From Beroe forskalii (lineage: Eukaryota > Ctenophora > Nuda > Beroida > Beroidae): DNA of 64,000 bases. The DNA lies in the NCBI GenBank assembly GCA_011033025.1, contig WFMF01000172.1, positions 248,001-312,000 of the forward strand. The letters are read 5' to 3'. The notes beneath the pieces are model-generated. The model was given only the letters and a program-made list of their open reading frames with translations, made no database searches and was not told the DNA's origin. Positions 14,301-24,689 of the stretch are shown here, in pieces; positions within the stretch are counted from its first letter, which is position 1, and each line of letters begins with the position of its first letter. Made by a program: the position numbers and the translations under genes.

Positions 14301-17300
14301 TTAAGAAGCACGTAATATTGGTGCGCACCTTAAGATGTGTGCACTTAATTAGTGCGAGTTTTCAATTGTACAGAACATTATTAGAACACAATTTTAATCA
14401 CTGCGCACGTAGTTAGATCGAGTTTATTAAGTGACGCAGTTCTTAAGAGAACTAAAGTACTAAGGTACCTCCTAGCGGTCCGAATTTCGCATAGAAATTG
14501 CTATATCTATTATCAAAGTCTAGCACGTGGAGTGATCTTTGCTCATTGCAAACGTCCAATAGAGCAATAGTACTATTTCACACTTGAAACCGACAGTGCA
14601 TCTGAATAGTGAATACTCACGAAGTTTGAACTTTCAAACAAGGCATCACACCACATGCCATTACACTAGACACCTCACAGAATAATGGGATGCACCATGA
14701 ATCTTATACTACTGAAGTACTAATATTCCTACTTGAATATTAGGCTAATACCATGATGGTATTTACACGTTAACTCTTTAATATTTTAATAATGCTTCAA
14801 GTAAAACCCGACAATAGAATCTCACTATAATACAAGAGAAAGTTCTCAGCTCTGATTTTCTGTTTCAGCTGTTCAAACGACGACGCCACCATGAAAGCTG
14901 GTTTCTACGAGTACGATTCGTATGACTTCGAGCGGAGCTGCGAGGGAATACCGATGCTCCAGCCCCTTGAGGCGGGAGAGTGCGGTTATCTGTGGGACAG
15001 GGAACGGAAATACTCGGCTGTACACGTGTATGCCTCCCGGAGACGACCTTCGCTTCATCTGCGGCCGTTGGACCAGCCAGGTGAAAACCAGCTTACTGTA
15101 TCGCCGGTAGACGAGATGCCACCAAGAAACCCGCATTCAAGGCTTGGACGGTGAATGGGAGCAATTGTGTTCAGGTTAGAGAGAAGACGCTGCTTCTTCA
15201 GTTCTAAAGTTCCTAACTATGGCTATAGAGTATTAGAATCATCCCATCGGAAATGCAAATTTTACATAGGAACAAAGTGACAGAATTACTAGAGAAGAAA
15301 CGATCAAATGATGGTTCTAACGTAGGTGCTCCTGGCAATGAAAGGCGAAAGCAAACGGATACAATCAATGAGAATATCTAAAACCTGCTATGATAATTAA
15401 TTTTGTTTGATAAAAGAATCATTTACTCATTTACTCAATTACATGTCTAGCTTATCGCTTGAGATTTGAGACTGAGTGGTTTTTAATTTGTCTTGATAAT
15501 TTTCGAACCGATCCTTTGAAATTGAAGCTTGATTCTTTTCGCGTGGTCTAAATTCTTAAATTGTCATTTATTAATTTTAAATTATGAAATGGAAAATTTT
15601 ATTGTCGTCAGACACTTTGAATCTTTAACAGCATGTACGCACAGCACAGACCAGCCAAAAAATAACACAGAACATTTCTACGTTTCTGCAAGCATACTTT
15701 CATCAGAAACTTTCAGTGGACGTACCAATATACACCACTCACTGATGGGTAGACTCTTGTACACTCACCCTGTAATGGGTAGACTCATGTCCACTCACCT
15801 TGTGATGGGTAGACTCATGTCCACTCACCTTGTGATGGGTAGACTCATGTCCACTCACGTTGTATGGGTAGACTCATGTCCACTCACCTAGTGACGGGTA
15901 GACTCATGTCCACTCACCTTGTGATGGGTAGACTCATGTCCACTCACCTTGTGATGGGTAGACTCATGTCCACTCACCTTGTGATGGGTAGACTCATGTC
16001 CACTCACCTTGTGATGGGTAGACTCATGTCCACTCACGTTGTATGGGTAGACTCATGTCCACTCACCTTGTGATGGGTAGACTCATGTCCACTCACCTTG
16101 TAATGGGTAGACTCATGTCCACTCACCTTGTGATGGGTAGACTCATATCAACTCACCTTGTGATGGGTAGACTCATATCAACTCACCTTGTAATAGGTAG
16201 ACTCATGTCCACTCACCTTGTGTTGGGTAGACTCATGTCCACTCACCTAGTGATGGGTAGACTCATGTCCACTCACCTTGTGATGGGTAGACTCATGTCC
16301 ACTCACCTTGTGATGGGTAGACTCATATCAACTCACCTTGTGATGGGTAGACTCATGTCCACTCACCTTGTAATAGGTAGACTCATGTCCACTCACCTAG
16401 TGATGGGTAGACTCATGTCCACTCACCTTGTGATGGGTAGACTCATGTACCACGTGTAGGCACTGAGGTATCCCAGGGTGTTCAGGATGCAGCCCCTGCT
16501 GAACATGTACGCAGCTGAGAACGGCTCTGGGTCTCTGCGACCTGCTCCTCCCATCGGAGTGAACCTGAGGATACAGGGATTGAATACATATTTAAAGGAA
16601 AAAAACATTACTTTTTTATTCTGTAATCTGTATAAATCATGCCGTTACACAGATTTTCGAGCTAGTGGGTGAATGGGGGCCTATGCCATCCCTAAGATTT
16701 ATTCTAGGGGGGCCTTTGAAATCTAGTGGACCTGGCCCCCTTAGGGAGGAGACGTGTAATCCCAAGAATAAATTGAGTGATACTTTGAATTGAACTGTTA
16801 AAGCTAGGTTGGTACCAATGGCCTTTTTTGTTATGACAGAAAGCTTGCAAAGTTATGTATTGCTTCAGTCTTCACCCTGCAAAGTGCTTCAACGGACCTA
16901 CAATCTACATCAGTTCATCATCGATATTATATTTCCTCCAACATTTCACCATATAAGGAGCTAGTACTCCACCCGCACTGAGCAGCATTTAAAGGGACTC
17001 TCCCAGAGTCGGAGATGTAGTAGTATTAATTACTCTGAGACCCGCTGTGACGATTTAGTGCAGGTATTAGATTTCCCAAGTGCATGGTAATAATATTATG
17101 TTACCCAAGTACATGATAGTAATAATATGTTACTCACTTCCAGAGAACGTAGGGAAGGAAACAGAGGGTGTAGGTTGTCCTGATGCAGAAACACAGGAAC
17201 ATGGGCTGAAATAGGCGGGATGAGAGAGGGATGTTATTATCGGTGACGTATAAGCTTACCCATAGGAGCCCAAAATCGTCTGAAATTGACCAATCAGCGC

Positions 17301-19973
17301 TCGAATTATCGGTCAACTCGTGCGCTGATTTGTGGGTAAGACAATACGCCGCCGACGTTTTATAGCTGCTCTTGCTATGGCTGAATGACAAAAAAATATT
17401 GCCTACCTTGTGATGGGTAGACTCATGTCCACTCACCTTGTGATGGGTAGACTCGCTTCAACTCACCTTGTGATGGGTAGACTCATGTCCACTCACCTTG
17501 TGATGGGTAGACTCATGTCCACTCACCTTGTGATAGGTAGACTCATGTCCACTCACCTAGTGATGGGTTGACTCATGTCCACTCACCTTGTGATGGGTAG
17601 ACTCATGTCCACTCACCTTGTGATGGGTAGACACATGATGACTTACCTAGTGATGGGTAGACTCATGTACACTCACCTTGTGATGGGTAGACTCATGTCC
17701 ACTCACCTTGTGATGGGTAGACTCATGTCCACTTTCACCTTTGATAGGTAGACCATGTCCACTCACCCAGTGATGGGTCTCTGCGTCCACCTAACGCCTT
17801 GAGCGTTATTGATGGGTAGACCTGAGGCCCATACTCGAGGATTGAACCAGGAAGTAGCACTTCGTTTAGGAAAATGGCAAATCACTTTCGACTTTTTTAA
17901 ACATATCTAGGTGTTCAGGAACCAGCCCCTGCTGAACATGTTTGCTGCTGAGAACGGCTCTGGGTCTTTATTGACCTGTCAACCAAAAATTTACCTGAGG
18001 AGTTATAGCCTTTGAAATATTCAAACTTAAAACAACAAAACAAGCGTACCTTTTTTATTGACAATTTTTAACCATAACCGGTTCCCAACGATTTAGGCAA
18101 TATTTTGGCTGACAATAGAATATAAATATGGCAGCTACGAACTTTTGATTTATTCTAGGGCCTTGAAATTAGTGGACCTGGCCCCTTAGGGAGGAAAACC
18201 GGTTTAATCCTAAGAATAAATTGTTCCTGACTTTTAGACCATTGAACTGTCACAAGTCGTTCATGAAAGTGATGGCCGCTTTTTTTTATGACAAAAAACG
18301 AAAGTTCTATTGCTTCAGGACTTCACCCTGCAAAGTGCCATTTTGGACTACAATCTACAGTTCATCATCGATTTATAGAAACTCCCAGAAAATTTCAGAA
18401 TAACGCTAAAAAGAGCGTTATTCCGACGTGAAAATGACCAGTAAATTAAAGTCGGTTTCGGCAACTCAAAAGATGGGTAGTATTAATTACTTTGAGACCC
18501 AGTCGAAACGATTTTTTAATTTAGTTTTAGATTTCTCAAGTGCATGGAAATAATATTATGTTACCCAAGTACAATATGATAGTAATATGTTACTCACTTC
18601 CAGAGAACGTAGGGAAGGAAACAGAGGGTGTAGGTTGTCCTGATGCAGAAACACAGGAACATGGGCCTAAATTTTTACGGATGAGGGCTGAGGGATGTTT
18701 TTTTCCATGTTTAATTGAACTACCCAAAGGACAACCTTATAAATTGCCCAATCAGCCTTTAGACTATTTTAAAGATGGGAGCCTCAAAAATCACTTATCT
18801 TTTATAGGTTTTGAAAAATTCATTTTTTGAGATAAATCAAAATTCTTTTTTGAGAGAAGTTAGATGGTCAAGTGTGAACTAAAATTCCTCCAAGTTTGGT
18901 GGTCGGGCACTTTCCCACATACACAATAGTCAAAAAAACGTCGTTTTTTGCTGAAAACTTAAATGCCGATTTGAAAGTTTTAGTCATCTCGGCTATGGCT
19001 CATATTTTGGTAATTTTCATATTTTTATATACCTAACACGACTACATAGGCGGTAAGATGGCACCAGCTGAAAAAAAAATTTCTGTGTCCCCTTAAAGGG
19101 AGTTTAACTTCAAAATGAACACAAGAAATTGAAGCAACTTTATCCGCTGATGTTTTAAAGTTTTAAAGCTTTTGCTTATCACATGGACGGTCCACACCCA
19201 CTATTTGGTGTCTTATTCCAATTTCGATGCCCTGTCACTGCACCACACGGGGTGATTGAACGGGCTCACAGGGTACTGTGTGAAGCGTGTAAGGCTGTAC
19301 ACTGCTAATACACACATGCCGCAAACTCCGGTAAAAGGAAAATTTACACAGTTCACGGAAACTCACCTTACTGTACGTATTGCCCTCCTTGTCCTTCATT
19401 TGAAGGTTCTGCAGCACTTCTGCTAACGCAACCCCTGGGATAATAGTGTTTAAATTCTCGTAAAAACATATAAAACACGGTTTAAAACTTTATTAATAGC
19501 TGAGTTATAGGCGATTCTAACAGGAAAGTAAATAAAGAATAACTTCAGGACTTCTCAAGAGCGCTGGACTCTCAAGAGCGCTGGACTCTTATGAAGCTAG
19601 AATAACGGACTGCTTGTGTGTCCGAGAATTGACAAATTGACGAATACTTATGTCGTATTTGGTAACTTACATGCGAGCACAGCGACCCCTACACATAGCA
19701 GAGCGAGACAACGGGAAATGAGCTTGGCTCGAGCTTGGGCAGATCGTCTGGAATATTAGCATATTATTTCAGTGTGAACTTCAAATATCTGGCGAAGGAA
19801 GAAAAGCCATCTCATAGACAGAAATGTAGAAATATCGATGAAATATCAATGAATTTACAAACACAAGAAATCTTTTAATTATCCCTTACGCTTGACTGGC
19901 GTCGGAAGCATCACTTTTGGCTCTGCTTCTGGTAATGGACTGATAACTTTCTTCCATTAAAGCACTCTTGTCT
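2338..19973 (-). CDS. SLC35F-like EamA/DMT transporter, at least 13 exons
   Basis: Multi-pass drug/metabolite-transporter superfamily protein, probably a nucleotide-sugar- or thiamine-type carrier of the SLC35F group; substrate unknown. Exons, 5' to 3' on the minus strand: 19973-19890, 19747-19671, 19434-19367, 17205-17138, 16564-16427, 6986-6893, 6653-6492, 5387-5310, 5146-5082, about 4898-4841, 4235-4139, 2800-2654, 2467-2338 (TGA). Every junction except 5082/4898 has GT and AG borders and a matching phase. Family marks include a first helix ending in WVALAEVL, PMFLCF...LPYVLWK, LPITSVSANTAIYM before a helix, ALPIWHFTGWETLQLPP, and late hydrophobic helices DTTFNTFLLLAIALS and LPASMVADLIL. 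The C-terminal tail is acidic with PPPPYE. About 420 residues are covered, near the family length, but the start codon is not located; ATG in the first listed exon (MEESYQ) is one option. The 9.4-kb intron at 6987-16426 contains another gene on the opposite strand. Confidence 0.85.
3430..3590. repeat. Degenerate 65-bp tandem repeat in transporter intron
   Basis: Units with TGATTGCAATCAT, GTCTTCCAATCAATCT and ATACCAATCAGTATC repeat at least twice between about 3458 and 3580, inside the 3'-most large intron of the transporter. No coding signal. Confidence 0.45.
3803..3892. repeat. Long hairpin in transporter intron
   Basis: ATGAATAATTTTCTTTATTC at 3803 is mirrored by GAATAAAGAAACCTATTCAT ending at 3892. 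Inner arms AGCTCA and TGAGCT continue the stem. It could be a small MITE or an RNA-level hairpin in the intron. Confidence 0.5.
8454..11106. mobile_element. 2.65-kb palindromic (foldback) mariner-like element
   Basis: The terminal sequence GTACAGTCAAA at 8454 is mirrored by TTTGACTGTAC ending at 11106, each directly flanked by TA, the target site of Tc1/mariner elements. The arms are near-perfect inverted copies over more than 1 kb. Each arm is built from tandem units of roughly 165-175 bp carrying AAGGTCGTAGAGACTTCATC, GGCCATGTTTATATACGACT and GTTATGGGCCAAAAACCATT. The units run in one direction up to about 9880 and in the reverse direction from about 10020. No transposase ORF is visible. 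It lies in the large intron of the transporter gene. Confidence 0.75.
11356..11388. promoter_or_regulatory. Paired GTCACGTGAC E-box palindromes
   Basis: Two identical 10-bp palindromes GTCACGTGAC at 11356-11365 and 11379-11388 sit 80-110 bp upstream of the ATG of the secreted-protein gene. CACGTG with TCA/TGA flanks is the known preferred site of USF and MITF/TFE-type bHLH-zip factors. A promoter role here is inferred from position only. Confidence 0.4.
11468..15207 (+). CDS. Secreted Tyr-rich repetitive protein, 7 exons, family not recognised
   Basis: Exons: 11468-11650, 11890-12014, 12404-12532, 12806-13450, 13643-13775, 13944-14184, 14869-15207 (TAA 15205-15207). Acceptors and donors are AG/GT and phases agree if three single-base breaks are allowed: A run 11984-11987 (one base short), C run 15036-15038 and G pair 15109-15110 (one base long each). 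The protein of about 595 residues starts with a clear signal peptide (MLLAILFAVLLLSCPGTEG, then QEGRDC). It has a charged helical segment (exon 3, rich in E, Q and K), then an array of 7-8-residue YYRPSDG/HFQHPSD repeats in exon 4. The C-terminal part is ordered with many Cys (FEECCSNDD, FERSCEG, AGECGYL, FICGRW, NGSNCVQ). The whole gene lies in an intron of the opposite-strand transporter. I recognise no family; a matrix, mucus or adhesive protein is possible from the Tyr-rich repeats but is inference. Confidence 0.7.
12186..12330. mobile_element. MITE-like repeat, ATACATAGACAC family, copy 2
   Basis: Same family as 852-996: it begins ATACATAGACACGCGCCTAT and ends TTTATGTATAT after GGACCCAATCAGGCAAG. 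It lies in the second intron of the secreted-protein gene, so it is transcribed but not coding. Confidence 0.55.
13070..13390 (+). repeat. Coding minisatellite (YYRPSDG repeats)
   Basis: About fourteen tandem units of 21 bp, with 24-bp variants, around TATTACCGCCCAAGTGATGG inside exon 4 of the secreted-protein gene. All units keep the reading frame that gives YYRPSDG, YYHPSDG or HFQHPSDG. Units differ mostly by GAT/GAC and CGC/CAC changes. ORFs in other frames over this stretch are shadows of the repeat. Confidence 0.85.
15746..16440 (-). repeat. 30-bp minisatellite derived from an exon/splice-donor edge
   Basis: About 23 tandem copies of a 30-bp unit, on the minus strand ACCCATCACAAGGTGAGTGG plus ACATGAGTCT. 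The last bases of the transporter exon 16564-16427 and its donor (CACAAG then GTGAGT) are the first unit of the array on the transcribed strand. Each later unit repeats the exon tail and a consensus donor GTGAGT. The unit is 10 codons long, which creates long spurious ORFs on both strands. Reading on in the exon frame meets TGA at once, so use of later donors would truncate the protein. Confidence 0.85.
17402..17770 (-). repeat. Second array of the 30-bp splice-donor minisatellite
   Basis: About 12 copies of the same unit as at 15746-16440, more diverged at the right end. It sits next to the degraded second copy of the same transporter exon (about 17915-17995), so array and exon seem to have been duplicated together. 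Confidence 0.75.
17800..18670 (-). pseudogene. Degenerate duplicate of two transporter exons
   Basis: Copies of exons 16564-16427 (here about 17915-17970, heavily altered) and 17205-17138 (here about 18598-18665), with intervening intron sequence clearly related to 16570-17130. The second exon copy is almost identical in its coding bases. Its acceptor has become TTTAG followed by GCCCATG, one base longer than the working copy's AG followed by CCCATG, which would shift the frame. The first exon copy has lost its frame. Neither is likely to be used. Confidence 0.65.
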
Positions 19974-20236
19974 CTGCAAATAATGACAGGGTAATTTGGT
20001 ATATGCATGTAAATGTTGGTGTACCAGGATGATTTTTAACGACAGACTTGACGAATTTGTGTATATTTTGACGTGTCAAAGGTAGAAAGGTTGTACAGGA
20101 AAGAACGTGCGTGTTTACATACTAATTTTAATACATCAGCACTAGCAAAGTTTAAGTAACTCATAACTTGCTCATAAGTTATGCAGCCAACTGCGAATAG
20201 CGCTGAATTTTCTTCAGATGTGTCAACAAACATCAT

Positions 20237-20560
20237 AGAATAGATTAAATAATGCTAATGAAATATTAGTACTTTAATAGTGACAATAATAAAGATGACT
20301 CTTAAAAACTTTTCGTGAGAAAGCATATAATAATGAGGCACAAGTATTTACATTGTAAATATACATTATGAATGTTTGCATTAATTTGTCAACTCAACAT
20401 AGATTTTTGAGCCCAGGGTTCATTACTTATTTCACGAGATTGTTTGGTAATCAACATTGACATTTACTGTGATCGACCAAAACACAGAAATTATAGTAAC
20501 AACATTACATCATCCTAAGATTACTGCTGAAGACAAAACTCAAAAAAAGTTTTGCTATAA
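20237..20560. other. AT-rich gap, nothing identified
   Basis: Between the transporter's first located exon and the reverse-transcriptase element I see only AT-rich sequence with no convincing ORF or repeat. Upstream transporter exons could lie beyond the element, but none could be matched by phase. Confidence 0.3.
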
Positions 20561-22179
20561 TCTTTGGAATTTGTTACTTATCAGACTGTGTCAGAGATCA
20601 AAGCTAGTATTGACGATGATTTGACAAGCTTTATCAGGAGCAAAAGTAAAAAGTACCACTTGAAGAACGCTGCTTTTGATTCTTGGTATAGCAGAGTGTC
20701 GGATATCGTTAATAATAGACTTAGATTTTATAATGACAACCATCCACATGTCTTTGAACAAACTGAAGACAATGTCCTTGAGAGAGAGGGTGTCAAGGAA
20801 GAACTCAAACGTCTTCAGAAGTTTTATATCATTTGTACTATTGATAAAGCATCTAACAACTTCGCTTTTATCTGTAAGAAGTTCTATGTTATAACTCTTC
20901 TCAAAGAACTTGGTTTTGACACTAATACCCTAGAATGTACGGGTAACAAAACCTACTCTCCTCTCCCAAACGACCCTGACTTCTATGTCGAACAAATTGC
21001 CTCGACACTACGAGACAAGTACTCCATCACCATCGACGACCAAAACATGTGTCTACCACGGCTGTTCTGGAATCCTAAACTCCACAAGAACCCATACAAA
21101 GCACGCTTCATAGCTGGGGCGAGAAGCTGTGCTACTAAACAGCTGAACATCCTTGTTAATTGTAGTCTTAAACTCCTACGAGAATACTTCAAGAAGTATT
21201 GTCAGACAATATACAATAACAGTGGTGTCAATGTGTTCTGGAGCATAGATTCTTCTACACAGTTTCTTGAGTCACTGCAGGGCAGTGAAGCATTTAATCT
21301 CCAAATTTATGACTTTACCACTTTATATACCAATTTAGACCTTAAAGAAGTTGATGATATGATTGGAGAAGTTATAGATCTGATCTTCTCTGAAAGAAAC
21401 AAGTACATAAATATTTGTAAATATGATACAAATAAGTGTTTCTTCATGAAGAAGAAGATCTATGACGGCTACCATAGTTTTGATAGAGATCAGCTCAAAG
21501 AAGCAGTTCATTTTATCATCTATCACACCTATATAGTTTTCATGGTAAAGTTTTTATCCAAGTCTTAGAATCCCCATGGGTGGAAATTCCAGTTCCCCCC
21601 ATCGCGGATCTCACTCTCGCTAAACGAGAGTTTAACTTCATGCTAAATCTTTTAAAGTCTAAAAAGTTTTCCCTAGCTAAGATTCTTTCTAAAACACGAC
21701 GATATGTCGATGATCTTATCACCACTAATTATCTCAACTTTGAAGCTCTAATCAAACAAATATATATTACACAAGGATCGACCGAGGCCTCGGCTCGGCC
21801 TCGGTTTTCACCGAGGATTGGGGTTTTACCGAGGCCTCGGCCTCGGCCTCGGTCAGAATTGCCAATCCTCGGAATGCCTCGGCCTCGGTCATTTTAAATC
21901 CCAATTCTCCTCGGCCTCGGCCGAGTTTTTGTAAATTTGCCGAGGATTTTACCGAGGATTTTAAAGGAAAATATCCATATTTGATAACAGGAAAACCTGA
22001 ATTTTATTTGAAAAGGCCCAAAAATAACTTGTATGATTTATTTGAAAGATCTTGAAACATTTGATGAACTGTGGCCATCATATTTATTTGACTAGTCTCG
22101 TCAAAATAGGAAAAAATGGGTAGGTAGAAATTTAGAGCTTCAATTTAATTCACTAGCACTGCACATCTCAAGTTGCTGC

Positions 22180-23420
22180 CGTGATTTTTTCGACCAGTCT
22201 CGTCGATAATAAGCAAGAATTGAAGTGAAACCCTATTGAGGCACCAATTTAATCTGATCTAAACGTCTGGCTTCTGGGGGCTGCCGCCCCAGACCCCTGC
22301 CTAGCACTGTATTAAGTTGCTGCTGTGAATTTTCCTCGATCAGTCTCGTCGAAAATAGGCAAGAATTGAAGTGAAATCCTATTGAGGCGCCAATTTTATC
22401 TGATCTAAACGTCTGGCTTCTGGGGGCTGCCGCCCCCAGACCCCTGCCTAGCACTGTATTAAGTTGCTGCCGTGATTTTTCTCCGACCAATCTCGTCGAA
22501 AATAGGTAAGAATTGAAGTGAAATCCTATTGAGGAACCAATTTGATCTAATCTAAACGTCTGGCAGCTGGCCTTTGGGGACCGCTGCCCACAGACCACTG
22601 CCTAGCACTGTACTTAAGTTGCTGCCGTGGATTTTTCTCGACCAGACTGTTTTAAACTTTACAAAACTACTTTACACAATCAAAATTGAGACCTGAAGAT
22701 GTCGTAGAACGACGAAATTTATTGTAAAGAACCACATCGTTTCCATTTGTAAGTGTACCACTGAATCAGAGAATAAATAAAGTACTCATTAATTACAATT
22801 ATGGGACTCTTATTCAATGTCCCGATCCGTAAATTTGTCGAAAATGGGCAAGATTCAAAGTGAGATCCTATTGAAGCACCAATTTTTAATCTCATCCGAA
22901 CGTCTGGCTTCTGGGGGCTGCCGCCTCTAGACCCCTGCATAGCACCGTACTTAAGTCAGTAAGTCGCTGCAGTGATTTTTCTCCGATCAGTCTCGTCAAA
23001 AATAGGCAAGAATCGAAGTGAAATCCTATTGAGGCACAAATTTAATCAATTTCAAATCTTAACGTCTGGCATCTGGGGGCCGCCGCCCCCGACCTCTCCC
23101 TAGTCCCAAGCACCGTACTTAAGTTGCTTCCGTGAATTTTCCTCGACCAGTCTCGTCGAAAATTGACGAGAATTGAAGTGAAATTATATTGAGGAACCAA
23201 TTTAATCTAATCTAAACGCATGGCATCTGGGGGCTGCTGCCCCCAGACCCCTGCCTAGCACTGTAGGGACTGTGGTACTTACGTTGCTGCCATGATTTTG
23301 TCCTTGAAGAGTCTTGTAGAAATTAGGCAAGAATTGATGTGAAATCCTTTTGAGGCACCAATTTTCAATCTTATCTGAACGTATGTCTTGTGGGGGCTAC
23401 CGCACCCAGAACCTTGCTAA
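22180..23420. repeat. Degenerate tandem repeat of about 145-200 bp
   Basis: At least six units sharing CTCGACCAGTCTCGTCGAAA, AAGAATTGAAGTGAAATCCT, ATTGAGGCACCAATTT and CTTCTGGGGGCTGCCGCCCC, near 22190, 22310, 22455, 22610, 22840, 23110 and 23280. Each unit has a GGGGGC/GCCCCC hairpin. The ORFs at 22233-22598 and 22719-22940 arise from these repeats. Confidence 0.65.
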
Positions 23421-23565
23421 ACATTGTCAAATAGGAAGCAGTGTCAAACCTAAAGCACTGTTAGGTTACAGAAGTGAAAGAAGTCGAAATTGACATATGC
23501 CGGCAAGACCAAATTTTATAAACCTTTGTCTTGTATTTAAGGTATTCCATCTCTCTATCAACATA

Positions 23566-23640
23566 CAAAACAAAGGGTCAGTGGTGTATTGAGCACAGGA
23601 TCCAAAGATCCTGAGTTCGAATCCTGGTAGGTAAGCGCCA
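23566..23640 (+). repeat. tRNA-like sequence, possible SINE head
   Basis: GAGTTCGAATCCTGG near 23612 matches the Pol III B-box/T-loop consensus. It is preceded by CAGTGGTGTATTGAGC and a possible anticodon stem (AGGATC with GATCCT). The stem has no standard 7-base loop and the acceptor ends do not pair clearly, so a working tRNA is unlikely. A tRNA-derived SINE running on to about 23770 is the better guess. Confidence 0.3.
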
Positions 23641-24689
23641 CTGAGCTAAGGGTGAGAGATTCATCTTGAGCCTATGCAGCCTGACGGTTCACTCAGCCGA
23701 GCGTACAGGAAACTGTGCGGGAGGGTTAAATGAGGAGAAGCCCATTGCAGCGAAGTCTCGGGCGAATAAAGTTTGGATTACACTTCCTTAACCGTCACTG
23801 GCTTGATTACACTTGAATCCCTGGATTCCTGTCATTGGCCGTACGGCTATTTGAATAAAAAAAGTAAAACCTTCAAAATTAAAAATAGTATACTATGCTA
23901 TATTATGCTCATTGAGGTCTCATACAGGGTCCCTTGCAGGAACTGTGCTTTCATTTGTCCAGATAAGATGAATAATAAGTGCAAATAATGTAGTTAAGAT
24001 CTAGTATTACAGTCCACTGAACAATATCAATTAGTTTTGACTTTTTCCAACAAAACGGTGCAGTTGTGGTGATCCAGTCAAATTGTTGAAAATATCAACT
24101 GATATCCTCGGCCTCGGCCTCGGCCTCGGTGGAATTAGGGCACGAGGACTCGGCCTCGGCCTCGGTCAAAATTTTAGATCGTCGTTTTCCTCGGCCTCGG
24201 CCTCGGTTGAAATTTCAGATTTTCATTTTCCTCGGCCTCGGCCTCGGTCAGAAATCCGCCCCTCGGTCGATCCTTGATCATCCTTCTCTTGAAATGGAGA
24301 GGTCAGGTAATGACAACAAGAACGTGAACTACCTGGACCTCAATATTTCTATCCAACCAAGCAAGGTTATTGTGTCTGTATATAACAAGACCGATGACTT
24401 TAATTTCTCTGTAGTTTCCTTAACATTTCCACAGAGTAATATCCCTCTAGAAGTAGGCCATAATGTATTCTATAGTCAAATCCTTAGGTATGCTAACATT
24501 TGTACTGAATTAGAAAACTTTCCTCTTCAATCTTCAAAAGTTTTCCAAAAACTGATTGAAAGAGGATATAGTAACTCCAATCTTGTAGACATTATTAAAC
24601 GTTGCCTTAATAAGAATAGCTTAGTTTTTCAGAAATATGCAATTTTAGATAACAGTACAATTTTAGATCAATTTGTTTAGGTATTGGCA

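Larger units (their letters stand above)
21773..24275. mobile_element. 2.5-kb insertion with 15-bp terminal inverted repeats
   Basis: It begins AAGGATCGACCGAGG (21773-21787) and ends CCTCGGTCGATCCTT (24261-24275), a perfect 15-bp inverted pair. It interrupts the reverse-transcriptase frame just after the YVDD region. Inside each end is a GC-rich array of CCTCGG/CCGAGG hexamers (21780-21960 and 24100-24270), and the middle holds degenerate tandem units. No target-site duplication was certain and no transposase ORF is present. Confidence 0.65.
20564..24680 (+). pseudogene. Decayed reverse-transcriptase retroelement ORF, split by an insertion
   Basis: Parts 20564-21770 and about 24276-24680 together encode one reverse transcriptase. 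The first part has PKLHKNPYKARFIAGARSC, a palm-like DFTTLYTNLDLKEV, then PIADLTLAKREF and the catalytic YVDD at about 21705-21716. After the insertion the frame resumes with HPSLEMERSG and continues through YLDLNIS, VGHNVFYSQILRYANIC and IKRCLNKNSLVFQKY to TAG. At least two single-base frame breaks lie near 21537 and 21570. The motif order and the PKLHK/ADLTL wording resemble Penelope-like and related eukaryotic RT families; class assignment is tentative. No GIY-YIG, RNase H or gag-like part is seen. It is a dead copy. Confidence 0.7.

Noticed and set aside
15529..16459. Plus-strand ORFs with MGRLMSTHLV repeats
   Set aside because: These are antisense to the splice-donor minisatellite; the unit is 30 bp, so any open frame repeats for long.
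19235..19417. Hydrophobic minus-strand stretch next to the transporter exon 19434-19367
   Set aside because: It lies after a good GTGAGT donor, has no acceptor in phase, and the known exons join correctly without it.
23566..23640. Functional tRNA gene
   Set aside because: The B-box matches, but the anticodon stem-loop and acceptor stem do not form a standard cloverleaf; kept only as a possible SINE head.
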